Source of the DNA: Erodium maritimum
Lineage: Eukaryota; Streptophyta; Magnoliopsida; Geraniales; Geraniaceae
DNA: 64,000 nucleotides
Direction: 5' to 3'
Assembly (NCBI GenBank): GCA_963921825.1
Contig: OY997588.1
Span: 85,441,043-85,505,042 of the forward strand
Shown: positions 1 through 11,382 of the stretch, piece after piece
How positions within the stretch are numbered: the first letter of the stretch is position 1
How the letters are laid out: every line of letters starts with the position of its first letter
Notes under the pieces: model-generated
What the model was told of the DNA's origin: nothing
Databases searched by the model: none
The model's input: only the letters and a program-made list of their open reading frames with translations
Made by a program: the position numbers and the translations under genes

Positions 1-790
1 AGAAGGTACAGCCGACCAAACCCTCCCTGGCCCCGGTAGGACTCATTCCTGGAGGCGAGGGTGCTTGAAGCCCCCTGCCGCTGCAGATGACGCCCCATTC
101 GACGCCCCATATTCTTCTTCCTCCATAAGCCCTCGACCCAGGCCCACGTCACCCCCGGCCCGCACCTCTGAAACCCTAGCAGCCTCTCCCGCCGCCAGCT
201 CCTTTACTTTTCTTCGGCGCCAAGCAACCTCTGCCGGCGGCACTCCCGGCGTGACCTCCGAGCTCGATGAGATCAGGGTCGGGGTGACATCCTCGCCCTT
301 GTCCGTCGGTATCACGGAGACCCGTTCACCATCACCGGCGTCGCGATCTAACCCCAGCCGTCCTGCTCCGCTTCCCAGCCGCCGGGGCCTCGGCCCCCTC
401 GCCAGCGTCACACCGTGTTCCTCCGATCTGCATGGGGACCCGTTGGCCGGAGAAGAGAGAACCCGGTGGTTCGGATTCACCTTCCGATCCCTCCGGCAAG
501 TCCTGCACCATCCCGACATGGTCCCCGCCGTCCCGATCCAGCCACGGACACCCCATCCGACTGCTCCGCAGCGCCCCACCCTGCGCCGCCGCGGCCTGAA
601 ACCGCCCCGGGCTCCCCGACCTGCTTCCATCCCCCCAACCTCACTCGCTGCCTCACCAGTCGAGGTCGAAGACACCGATCGACTCTCCTTCCACGCTGAA
701 ACCATGATCGCACGAGGAAAAAGGAACCGGTCATCGCAAAACTCTATGCTAGGAACCCTAGCCTCAATTTTGTTTTCTAAAAGTCTTTGA
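1..790. other. GC-rich coding-like stretch, unassigned
   Basis: This block is GC- and proline/serine-codon-rich and ends abruptly in AT-rich DNA at about 790. A plus frame is open from 65 to 790 (241 codons) and a minus frame from 705 to 43 (220 codons). Neither has a domain I recognise; both are low-complexity (Pro/Ser/Arg or Gly/Arg). The composition resembles the GC-rich 5' ends and ORF1 starts of plant LINEs, and the right edge of this window is similar in character. It could also be the first exon of a gene cut by the window edge. The frame and strand cannot be settled from the sequence alone. Confidence 0.3.
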
Positions 791-2253
791 TATCGTAATT
801 ATTAATAACAATTAATAAGTATGGCCTATTCACAGATTGTTATCATTTTATATCATATTAAAATATTAGTATTTTTGAAAGGAAGTATATTATATGTATT
901 AATATAATGAAAAAGCATATATTATATATTAGAAGTTTTTTTGAAACGTACATATTAGAAGCTAGATTTTAATATAATATACGTTTATATTATATATTAG
1001 GACTGTCTTGCTCAAAAAAATATATATTAGGATTGTTAAGCACGTATTATTGGGTTGGGATCGGATGAATTGGCTTGTATTATAATATAAATATAGATCA
1101 GATTATTCAGATTCAACTTATAAAATGTGAAATAAGTTGAATTGGTGTTAGATAATATACTAAATTATAATATATATATATTTTTTTTTTAATAATAAAA
1201 AAATAAAATCCGCCTAGGCCTCGCCTAGGCCCCGACTAGTCTCCGCCAATGCCGCCCGACTAGCGCCTTTTACAACCTTGCTTCGAGGTATGAAATCAAC
1301 ATGATATTAACTTCTCATCTTCGTCCACGGTCCATTTAGAGACCTTTAAAAGGTTTGGATGTAGAAGGACCGGTTAAAGATGATTATGCAAAGGATCAAC
1401 TTCCTTCGGGCTGCCACACATATCCATAATAATCTGAAGAAACAGTCAACGTGTGAACTGGCTTAACCTTTAAATGTTTCTAATAAAATATGGAGAATAC
1501 TCAACTGTAATGTCAGCGGAGGAAAATCTGCTAGCCCTTCACTCAACAACCTGAGATTTAGATATCAAGTAGTAGACTATAGAATGGTGGCACACAGTAT
1601 TTATGAGAAAAATACCTTTTTACTGAAGTTTATTTATATGAGAAAAAAACTAGAACGTTTACTGATCGATATTTCCATTTGGAATGCAACATAGTGCATC
1701 CCCATTGGACAACAACAGGGGAACGGATGCAACATTGGGAAGGGGGGATACCATCCAGGGCATCGACTTTGTTAGGTAGCGGTACCGTGCTGTTGCTTCT
1801 TCTGCAACAGGCCGTTGCCTAGCCAAAAAAGAAAATCATGCACCTGTTTTACGCTTTCATTTATGTATATCTCTGTTTGTACCTGTTTATCTGTGTCTCG
1901 TGGTCCAGATAACCTGCTTGAGTGTTTGTACCCAATGTCTGTGAACGTAGCAACTCACATATCAAAAGGTCATTCAATTGGTCAGACATACATTCTATCA
2001 TCTAACTCACCCGCTATCCTGCAGCCATGAAAAACTTCCGCAACACAAAAACTCCCCAAGGGATACACAATCCTACAATAAGTCTACAAAGGCTTTAGGA
2101 AAAAAGGAACGGGATTTCCCGACAATATCAAACTAGTTGAAAGCACAAACACGACCAACTAAAAAGCAAGGACTTTTATCATTTGAAAGTTCTGAATTGC
2201 TCCGAACCATTAAGCAATCATGTTTCCGTGTAAGTAGAAGATGAGCGTCAGTA
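791..2253. other. AT-rich intergenic region, 3' flank of PRPP synthetase
   Basis: From 791 to about 1200 the DNA is very AT-rich with TATAT-type stretches and no credible frame. 1205-1290 is a repeat fragment listed separately. 1290-2253 lies downstream of the PRPP synthetase stop codon and should contain its 3' UTR. No coding frame with a recognisable product is seen. Confidence 0.5.
1205..1290 (-). repeat. Terminal fragment of an hAT-like repeat
   Basis: The segment with CGCCTAGG and CCGACTAG motifs, ending in TTTTACAACCTTG, is the reverse complement of the start of the repeat at 5589 (CAAGGTTGTAAAAA then CTAGTCGGGCGG). It is therefore a truncated second copy of that family in opposite orientation. 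The terminal CAAGGTTGTAAAA is typical of plant hAT-type non-autonomous elements, but I could not define a target duplication. Confidence 0.4.
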
Positions 2254-5200
2254 TTAGCTTTGAGAGATAGGCAGCACTGAAGAAAACTGATCAGTCAATA
2301 CCCAAGCTGGAGAGAGGTTCAAAGCCACCCTGGACATTAAAACAAAAGATATAACGAATCTACTCTTCCACAAGCACTTCAAAGAGAATATGAGTATGGT
2401 CAAGACATAATGGATAATTTTCATTTTCACTATGGAAGGGAACGAAAGAATTTTCAGAGATCTTATGAACAACACAATTATACTTACGGAGCAGTCATCA
2501 TGAACACGCCATATGGTCTCGCCCAGGAGGTTTGCAACGGACAAGACTGTCAGCTGGGGGAAGTAGTTCTTTTCTGACACCGGAATCGTATTTGTTATGA
2601 TCACTTCTTGAAACAGTCCGCTTGACAACCTTTTTATTGCAGGAGGGCTGTGATCAAACAGATAAAAATCAACAAAATATGGTACAACAATAAAACATTG
2701 TTCCTCACACGGCATAATTTGGAATCACATCTTCCTTTGTTGTAAATTAGGAACAAATCTCTCTTATTTTATTCTCATCCCCATCATTCCCTCACAATGG
2801 CACGGTTTCATTTCCTCCAAATAAAAAAGGCAATGGGATTCCCACAACCAAATGATTATACATCCTTAAATATGAAGCAATATTGCATATAAATAGACAA
2901 AATACCATTCTTATCCCATCAGATCAATTGGCAGTCATCATTGCAGTTCACATATTAATTCAAGTTACTAGTTTTTTTACCCAAAAAAATGTACCTCAGG
3001 ATAGGACAAAAAGGAGTCATTTGACTCATCTGACTTCTAAAAGTTCAAATATTAAATTCAGCTCATTTATAATGTAACTCGTGGCCGCTCTGATCCTAAA
3101 TTGTGCATGATAGCTCAAGAAACATTAAAGAAACCTATCCCTTTTTCAAGCACATTCTTTATTTGATCATTCACCAAAGAAACCTATCCCTTTTTCAAGC
3201 ACATTCTTTATTTGATCATTCACCACTGTTCACTGATACAGCACTGCTATTAAAGGAGAATGAATGATCTTTTTCCATTATACAGTATCTCATTTGAAAG
3301 TAAAGCTAGTTTGTATCCCTCCACAATAACATGACAAGAGAACATACTAGAAACATATGCACTAAAATAAATCCAGGTACCTAAACACTGCGTGTGTGCA
3401 ACATGCATAGACTTCCCTAGCCCCTTCCTGGTGTAAAAGAGCTGCACCTTTGGTTATAGTTCCTGATAGTAAAAAAAAAACACAATAGCCAGCAAGAATT
3501 CAACTCTTGAAACTGACCTAGAGGAAAGAAGTCCAACCTATAACAGGCTGAATTGACCCTTTTAAAGTGGAAAGACTAAATTAGTGACTCATCAAAGTTT
3601 AAGGTCAATTTTCGGCAATCAGCTATAATATTATGGTAGTCCATTATCATTGTGACACTTGAAGATGAAAAGATTAAAAAAAAAAAAAAACTGGCCAAGA
3701 GGAAAGAAGTTCAATATGCATTAACAGGCTAAATTGGCATTTTCCAAGGTCAAACACTAAATCATCCACCTTTCAAAACTTAAGACTATTTTGACCAGTT
3801 AGCAATGATATTATGCAAGTCCATTACCATCTTGACATTTGAGCATGAAAAGATTACAAATTAGGGGAGGAGCTGAACCGACCAACTCATAAAAACATAT
3901 CATGTCAGTAATCTCGTTTATCCAATAGTAACTACTGCCCCAGTAGACTTTTCACAAATCTTAAAAATATTATTTGGTAGGACTTCACTTTGTCGACGTA
4001 CCATAGCTGTAACAAGCTAAACTGGTTATAACTAACTTATGTAAGGAATGCTATAGGAAATTCCAGTACAAATCAACAAGGTAAGTCGCCAGTCAAAATG
4101 GGATATTCATTTTCAACAGTGGGATGTGCAAGGGGGAGTGCATATTCTCTCGTATCAGGTATCATAGATCAACATCTGGCCATACATTGGGACTTAAATA
4201 CTAGGACAAGTATCCCCTAATGTGTAAAGACTTCTAGGTCTTCAGCTTTCAGTAGTCGATCACCACCTTTTTGGACGTTTAATTCAAGGTTTCAGATTTT
4301 TTTATGAGGGTCCCATACACATAACCAAATCAAGCTAGCACTTTACCGAAAGAGATGTGGCCAACTGTCTGACATAAAAGAACTTCGGTTTCCAGTTTCC
4401 TGCTTGCTTTTAGCTTTTTGAGCGAAGATCGGTAACAATCATTTGGCTACAATATCGAGAATAACTATCTACTGTAACCCACATTAATGATCTTGTCAAT
4501 GCTCTTATAATTGTTGTTTTATTAATATTTGAAGGGGGAATTGCTGAAATGTGCCCCTATGAATTGGGCATGAACGAAAAACTACCTTTTGAAAAAAAAT
4601 GACCTTTAAAGCTGCCTTTTTTAGAAAACAATTACCCTTATGCTGCCCTTTGTTTACAGTTACACGATGTTAAAATGGACGGAATACTCTATTCTTTATT
4701 ATGTGATAGGCATATAAACTAGCAGAACTTAACCAACGGCCCTGCATGAAACATTTTTTTTTTTCTTTTAAAAAGTATTTTGCCGGCCGTGGCCAATTCA
4801 TAAAGGCACATTTCAGCAGTTTCCCCCTTTTATAACTTCTAAAGACAATTTTCCTTTTTTCCAATTGTTGAGAAAAAGCAGAGTATTTACCAGCTGTATC
4901 AATCATGTCATCCACCATAACTGCTACTTTTCCCTTTACATCACCTATCAAATTCATTACCTGTTAGATGACATTAGAAACATTAATTAGGATCCAAAAG
5001 ATGTAGACATATAAATATGGAATTACAAAAGAAAACTCGACGTCTATGAAAATAATAGTTTATGTCCTTGAAGAATACAAAATGTGTGAATTTATTGTGT
5101 TATTAGGTCTCTAAAAATATGCCGCCAGATGCTACCTTTTCTTTTCAACTTTATGACTATACTGACAATATATGATCTGCTAAATGCGTCATAGGAAGTT

Positions 5201-8200
5201 ATAATTGAGCATACTCTTAACAAATAAATGAAACCTGTACAGAAACATTTGTGCAATCTAGCACATACAACAAATGCAATCTTGGACCTCTCTAAATTTT
5301 GGAGAGGGGAGATACTGCCAAGATTACAAACCTAATTGGAAGATGCATAAAAAACCATTGTAAACAACAACAACAAAAATCCAAAAGATTTCTACTTATT
5401 AGTAGTAAGAGGTGTCTGCAACCTCAAACAAGGTTTACACTGAAAAAAGTTAAAGAAATTTAAAATATTTGAACTATATAATTACTTTTTTTTTATTAAA
5501 AAAACCATTATGTTGCTTTACTTGCTTATGATGAATTACCCATACTAAAAGGGGCGTATGAGGCAGTTTGGCAAATAGTGTGTTCAGAACAAGGTTGTAA
5601 AAAACACTAAGTGCTAGTCGGGCGGTGAAGGTCGCTAGGCGGGGATTAGTCGGGGATTAATAATATTTTTATTTTCTTAATTATTAATAAATGTTATATA
5701 TATATATACAAGAGATATTATATAAAAAAGTATCAAGATACAAAATTATGTCATTATTCTCTTACCCAAGCCCAATTTCAATTCAAACTAACCCCTGATA
5801 CCTAAAAGTAACACTAATACTTTCGAACACTATTAGCCGCTCCATTTCATCTTCCATCTCCCCTTTGCAGCTCTGCTACTTGTCTTTTTCCCTTAGCCGA
5901 TAAGCTTCTTCTTTTCCCCTCCCTTTCTACATCTTTGTCTTCTATTCCCTCCGACAATGAGGCACGGCGATCGGAGTTCGACCGAGGCTTCAACATTCAG
6001 ACATACAAACAAACGACGCCTCAAACTTCTATTCTCCGGTGGTGATTCCAGCGTCCAAGGTTTGGCTATGTCTGAGCTGAGGGTTGGCCGGAGAATCTAA
6101 GAGGTTACGGCAGAGAGTTGCATCAGAGAAGGAAGTTCGCGTCTTGATCTGACCGGGTGCCTACCCTACCCGTCCGCCTAAGCGCCGCCCCGACCTCCTG
6201 ACCGGATTCAAACCGGGCTATCGCCTAGGTCTGCCCTAATACCCCTAAACGGGGCATTTTAGCAAATTTGGTCGCCCAGGCGGCCGGGCTGCAACTAACT
6301 TACATAATAACCTCAAAGAGTTAAAATAAAATAAACTAAATTAAATTACCTATATTCTGGCCAAGCACAAGTATAATGGCAAAGTTATTTCAGAAATTAG
6401 TTAAGCATGGCTCTAGACCAAACAGAATGCTTAAATGATAAAAATATTCCTGCATTATAATATTTTATAATGGGATAATTGTCAAAACATACACTAATGT
6501 TTCGTCCACAAACGAAATAGTGCACAATGTTTTGTCCACGTCGTCTGGCTACCCTTATGAATCGTCCACGCACTTCTGTTAGAAAAATTAATGGAATATT
6601 CCATTTATGTTATACATGTGCAGTTAAAGTATAACTGAAATGACCATTTTACCCTTATCATGAATCTTTTGACTTTTGCATGAGACATTACCAGTCTACC
6701 CTTTCTAATAAAAAATAAATAAATAGGCAAATATAATAATTTTTTGGGATAATTGTTCAAAACTACCCTAAAGTTTTGTCCACAAACGAGTTGATACACA
6801 AAGTTTCGTCCACGCTGTGTGGCTACCCTGAAGTTTTGTCCACGACTTTTTTAGTTTTGACGTAATAAGGATGTTTAGAATGATGGTCTGGGCAGTGCTT
6901 CCCGGACTGAATAGAAGCGTGGACAAAACTTCAATGCACCCGCAAAGCGTGGACAAAACTTAAATGCACCCACAAAAGCGTGGGCAAAACTTCAATGCAC
7001 CCACAAAGCGTGGACAAAACTTAGTGCATCAACTCGTTTGTGGACAAAACTTTTAAGGACAATTATCCCTAATTTTTTTATATAAAATCAGTTTTTATTT
7101 ATAAAAATTATTTTTATTTTCAAAAATTCAGATTTTAATTTAAAAAATACATAGAATTCAGTTTTTTTTTATAAATTCAGTTTTTTTATAAATTCAGTTT
7201 TTATTAATAAAAATTATTTTTATTTTCAAAATTTCAGATTTTAATTTAAAAAATACATAAAAATCAGTTTTTTTTATTTAATTATATTTGTTTTTTTTAA
7301 TTTTTTCATTTTTTACCCAAATTTCCTTTTTTGTATAAAAAAAAGAAAGAAAGAAAAATGATAAAAATATTAATTAAATTTAAAAAAAAACTGATTTTTT
7401 GTATTTTTTTTTAAAAACTCTGATTTTTGTTTATTTTTTAAATTAAAATATAAATTTTTGAATTTCAAACCAAAAAGGCAAAATTGAGGGTATATCAGTC
7501 TTTTAACTCATTCTTATTTTGGAATTTCAAACCAAAAGGGCAAAATTGTCAATTCAGGTTCTGCTGTTACACTTTTCTAACAGAAGTGCGCGGACGATTC
7601 ATAAGGGTAGCCAGACGACGTGGACAAAACATTGTGCACTATTTCGTTTGTGGACGAAACATTAGTGCATGTTTCGACAATTATCCCTTTTATAATTTGA
7701 TGAATCTGTAGTTAACATGACCTCTAAAATGTTCACTACAGTGAATCTTACCTCGGCAACATTGTGCCCATGGCGCCGCTTATCCACAATGGCTAGAGGT
7801 GCATCAGATAATTTTTTGGCAAATGTACGTGCTCTGGCAACGCCACCAACGTCTGGTGAGACCACTACCAAATCCTCGGAACAAATAGCCTTGCTGGCAA
7901 GGTAATCTAGTATTACAGGCTAGCATGCGAAGAGGAAAAATAAATATCAATTAACAATCCAATAAAACAATCAAGTCTTGAACTGTCCATGGACTTATTT
8001 CGGTTATTGTGTTATTTAGGTGCTCTGTCATATACCATACATGCAAGCCAATTTCCAAAATATTTTCTTTATTTCATGAAGGAAGCAAAACAGAATTAGG
8101 AATGTTACCTGACCATACACATGATCTACTGGAATATCAAAATAACCCATAGACTGCCCAGAATGAAGATCACACGCTAAAACTCGATTTGCACCAGCTT

Positions 8201-11200
8201 CAGTGATCAAGTTTGCTACAAGTTTGGCTGCAATGGATTCACGCCCTTGAGTCTGCAGTAGCAGTGCAAAAAGGTAATAAATGAGTGAATTTGCACTCGC
8301 CTCAATCACTGAAGACATAAGAACAGGAAACCCGCTTTCTATTCCCTATTTGACTACAGCAGAGCTTTATTATAAAATAAAAAAAATCTTATCTGGAGAT
8401 CTGACTAATTTATGCAGGTTTTCCTCTTACAATAAATCTTAAATCAAACTATTTTTCCTCAATAGATACAATGTCAATACATGTCAAGAAAAAACTCAGC
8501 AACTCTAAAAATGAATCACAATCATGTTAAAAGCATTAAGTTAGTAAAAGCATGTCATCTTTATGCCTCTCCTAAGAAATGAAGAAAAGATGGTCAATAA
8601 ACCCAGTTAACCAGTTAAATGAATTGAACTAGGGCTTTAGCAATGAACATAAATGCTCTGATACCGGTTTATCCAAAACGTATTTAACAAAATTCACAAA
8701 GCCTCAACTTAAAAGATGGTTTTACCTTTCGGTCAGCCCTTGCATAACCAAAATATGGAATTACTGCAGTGATATTTTTGGCCGATGCTCTTCGACAAGC
8801 ATCAATCATGACCAGTAGCTCCATAAGATTCTCGTTGGCAGGAGGGCATGTGGGTTGCACAAGATATACATCACACCCTCTGACACTCTCTTGCAGTTGA
8901 ACATAAATCTCACCATCAGCAAACCGTTTTATCTTAATTTTTCCGAGCTCCAAACCCATGTAGCAAGCAATTTCCTATTCAATACACAAAAGGCTATTAC
9001 TATTACTCCATACATAAATAATGCTCAAAACACAAATTCAGAACTGGAAAAGAAAGAAACCATGAATATAAAAAAAAAAATCAGTATAATAGTACAAACT
9101 GCAAAGAAATTGAAACTCATCCGCAACAAAATTCAATTGTCTACCATAAAACCTGAAAGAATTATTTTTATATCCAAATTGCACCCGCACTAAAGACAGA
9201 CACGCCTAATCAGATTAAAAGGATGGCCAATGTAAATTTTAAAGAGCAATATCCGGACGATAAATATCATTTCTTAATACTACGAAATCAAAGGAACATA
9301 ATATGCTAAAATGTTAGGACCCTGACTTCGGGATTGCGTTACAGGGCCGTAATACACGGCTGAGTTGAAGTTCCGGCTTCGCGACAACGAGCCTTTGTTC
9401 TTCCCTCTCGCAATTGTGATTGTAACAAGCTCGCTAGAGAGAGCTTACACCTCAATAAAACCAAAGCTCGTTAGAGAGAGCTTACACCACAATTAAACCT
9501 AACCAAACCAGATTTATTTTTCTCAATGTCTACCTATTTTAGTCTTCTCTCTTGGTATATATAGCCAAGGAGGTTACCAAAAACTCAAAGTCCTAATACA
9601 ACCATAATTGGTAATTCTCTACCCAACTTCCCGATTCCTAATACAATTAGCCAACTAAAGGATTTTTATTAAATACGAAATAAACTACTTAGTTCCCAAA
9701 ATTCCACCCCTCGACTTCCCCTTACTCGGCTACTGTACGTGGACTTTCCTTTCTTTGGTATGCCACTTACATAAAATAAAAAAAGTTGTATATATGTCAT
9801 GAATCATAAGATCAGTCTACCTAGCCAACAACAAAAAGGATGTGTAATCAGAATCAAGGAATTAGCATTTATTCTTCTCAGCACAGTTTGGTCACTTGAA
9901 GTCATTTAAATTCAAGATCCCATTTTCATGGAAAGGTTTTGAAGAATTAATAGTCACCCTCCCAATGAATTGATATATGGAGCAACTAATAACTCTAAGA
10001 GTGTATACTGAAAGTAAAAGCCCTCGGTCTATTTATTTATAAAAATCTAACCACCTGTTCTTAGAACTTTCATCCAACTCAAACTTCCCACTGAAGTCTA
10101 TATGAGAAATTATAGTGCGACAATTAGATGAAACAAAAAAGGATGGGAAAAGGACATGAGCCCTGAATCATTGTTCATATCTAAAGGAACTAAGATTGTA
10201 TAAAATGAAAAAAAAAATACTTAATTGAAGAACAAAAAATAAAGAACAGAAAGAAAATAAAAGATCATTTCCAATGCATTTACAAATCGGGCATCAATAA
10301 CTATTAAGCCCACATGTGAGAAGCAAGGTCTCTTTCTCTTTCCCTCAAACCCATTTTGTCTGTTGAACTCCATGATTTACTGTAAATACTAAAACACATA
10401 GACACACACATCAAATAATACTAAAATCATTGGAGCGACATCCCTATTATCTCAACTCAATCCTCACCTGGAAATTTGATTACACATAAAATTCCTGTTA
10501 AACCACTTAATATTTCTCTTTTTCATATTGTGCTAATGACTCCTATCACGTCTCACTCATCATAAGTCACCCTCACCTCTCCAGCACTAATTTTCACTTA
10601 AAATGCAAAAGCATTTGAACCATATAATGTATTCACAGCTTACATGTCTCATGCTCAACAAAAAGAGGTGACAAAGTGAAGCCTACCTGAGAAAGGGCAG
10701 GATTTGCAGTGCCAGAAAAAATTCGGAGCCTGGTATCATTCTTGCCGACAGCATTATCTAACAGCGTCTTCGAAGCAAAAAAGCTAGGCGACAATTGCTC
10801 AGTTCTCACAACGGGAATAAATGGCTTTCCATTATCAGACCTCAATGGCTCCACCAAATCACATCTCTGTCAAAATCACAACCAGAATCATCGTTACCAT
10901 TTTCAATCAGCACACACAACGTAAATAGCTTGAGCGTACATTTCCTCATATAAAGTCAGAAAATCATAACAGAATCGAACAAATAGGAAGTATATAGCTC
11001 AAACTATTAGGTAACGAAATGCCAAAATAAAACCTTGTTAGGTTGCTGAGAAAGAGAAAGAAAATAAAGAGAGAAAAGAGAAGTGTGAAACATTGTAGGA
11101 AAGCAGCTTACGATTTCGCGGCGAGCAGGAACCCGGGACGGCGGGGCGTTGTTGAAGAAGGTGCGTCGAGAGGGCAGAGAGGAGCGGCAAGAAGCGAGGG

Positions 11201-11237
11201 AGGCAGTGGAAGAAGATGAGAAGAGAGAAGAAGCCAT
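2254..11237 (-). CDS. PRS: Ribose-phosphate pyrophosphokinase (PRPP synthetase), plastid-type, nine exons
   Basis: The enzyme makes 5-phosphoribosyl 1-diphosphate from ribose 5-phosphate and ATP, for nucleotide, His and Trp synthesis. Exons read on the minus strand are 11237-11112, 10866-10687, 8974-8726, 8252-8109, 7919-7752, 4960-4891, 3462-3381, 2647-2488 and 2286-2254. All have GT-AG junctions, phases match, and the sum is 1212 nt (403 residues), close to plant PRS1/PRS2 length. The first about 40 residues are Ser/Arg-rich and start [10 protein letters not shown], as in a chloroplast transit peptide. Exon 3 has the FGYARADRK nucleotide loop, exon 4 the [11 protein letters not shown] signature and exon 6 the PRPP-binding VDDMIDTAG loop. 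It resembles the bacterial-like, phosphate-dependent plant class. The last acceptor is the least certain: using the AG at 2287-2288 gives a short Ser-Phe-Ser-Ser tail. No stop or frameshift was found in the exons. Confidence 0.93.
3128..3225. repeat. 49-bp perfect tandem duplication in intron 7 of PRS
   Basis: A unit starting AAGAAACCTATCCC and ending GATCATTCACCA occurs twice back to back (about 3128-3176 and 3177-3225) with no visible difference. Identity of the copies suggests a recent slippage or unequal-exchange event. It lies inside the intron between exons 7 and 8, so it should not alter the protein. Confidence 0.85.
3517..3855. repeat. Diverged about 170-bp tandem duplication in intron 6 of PRS
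   Basis: Two consecutive blocks (about 3517-3677 and 3690-3855) share the order CAAGAGGAAAGAAGT, AACAGGCT.AATTG, CTAAAT, TATTATG..AGTCCATTA and ATGAAAAGATTA. They differ at many positions, so this duplication is older than the 49-bp one nearby. Confidence 0.6.
4534..4827. mobile_element. MITE with about 40-bp inverted repeats in intron 6 of PRS
   Basis: The left arm begins GGGGGAATTGCTGAAATG and continues to TATGAATTGGGC. The right arm, read in reverse complement from 4827, begins GGGGGAAACTGCTGAAATG and continues to TATGAATTGGCC. The 294-bp interior has no coding frame. The arms fit a small non-autonomous DNA transposon, but I could not find a clean target duplication, so the superfamily is open. 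Confidence 0.7.
5589..6297 (+). mobile_element. hAT-like non-autonomous repeat in intron 5 of PRS
   Basis: The block starts CAAGGTTGTAAAAAACAC followed by CTAGTCGGGCGG and GCTAGGCGGGGATTAG motifs. It ends near 6297 with GC-rich CCGCCTAAGCGCC and GCCGGGCTGCAAC motifs, the approximate inverse of the start. An AT-rich interior precedes a GC-richer part. A truncated inverse copy sits at 1205-1290. No transposase frame is present. The right boundary is approximate. Confidence 0.45.
6746..7069. mobile_element. Inner related foldback element nested in the outer one
   Basis: This 324-bp element has the same terminal GGGATAATTG and CAATTATCCC ends as its host but diverged arms (AGTTTTGTCCACAAACGAG and its inverse). 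It is flanked by perfect 9-bp repeats TAATTTTTT at 6737-6745 and 7070-7078. The inner copy therefore inserted into an existing relative, giving a nested pair from one family. Confidence 0.85.
6916..7026. repeat. 30-bp internal tandem repeats of the inner foldback element
   Basis: About 3.5 units of GCGTGGACAAAACTTCAATG followed by CACCCGCAAA occur in a row, differing at a few positions. The repeat is itself the terminal-arm sequence, as expected for foldback elements that grow by arm repetition. Confidence 0.75.
9312..9771 (+). mobile_element. 460-bp solo LTR in intron 2 of PRS
   Basis: The block starts TGTTAGGACCCTG and ends GCCACTTACA, giving TG...CA ends. Perfect 5-bp direct repeats TAAAA flank it at 9307-9311 and 9772-9776. 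A TATATATA box lies near 9557. There is no internal retrotransposon region, so this is a solo LTR left after recombination between two LTRs, or a TRIM-like relic. It sits between exons 2 and 3 of the PRPP synthetase gene. Confidence 0.8.
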
Positions 11238-11382
11238 TTCAGGAGTGAAATTGGAATTAGGGTTTCAGGATTGCTTAGACATGTGAGAGCGATTCGAGCT
11301 CTACGTCGGCTGGATATTCTGGAAATGAGGAAAGTTGGCAGTGGAATCTGTTACAGTTCTGTTACGTTCTAACAGGGGGTTT
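11238..11382 (-). promoter_or_regulatory. Short remaining 5' flank of the PRPP synthetase gene
   Basis: Only about 145 bp separate the start codon at 11237 from the Mutator-like element's terminal repeat. The stretch holds a plant 5'-UTR-like AGGGTTTC motif (about 11259-11267, as read on the plus strand) but I see no clear TATA box. The native upstream promoter must lie beyond 27360 or be replaced by transposon sequence. Promoter function is inferred from position only. Confidence 0.4.

Larger units (their letters stand above)
6472..7687. mobile_element. Outer foldback (Mutator-type) element with 9-bp target duplication
   Basis: The element starts GGGATAATTGTCAAAACA and ends with its reverse complement, TTCGACAATTATCCC. 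The two arms match over more than 100 bp (about 6472-6584 against 7576-7687), including GTTTTGTCCACGTCGTCTGG. It is flanked by perfect direct repeats TTTTATAAT at 6463-6471 and 7688-7696. A 9-bp duplication and long arms fit non-autonomous Mutator or foldback elements. The middle is AT-rich with poly-T tracts and no gene. It lies in intron 5 of the PRPP synthetase gene. Confidence 0.85.

Noticed and set aside
2036..2274. Longer C-terminus for PRPP synthetase using the acceptor TTTTCTTCAG
   Set aside because: It would add some 60 residues unlike the family, whereas the AG at 2287-2288 gives a short tail with a hydrophobic pattern near that of other PRPP synthetases. The choice is still not proved.
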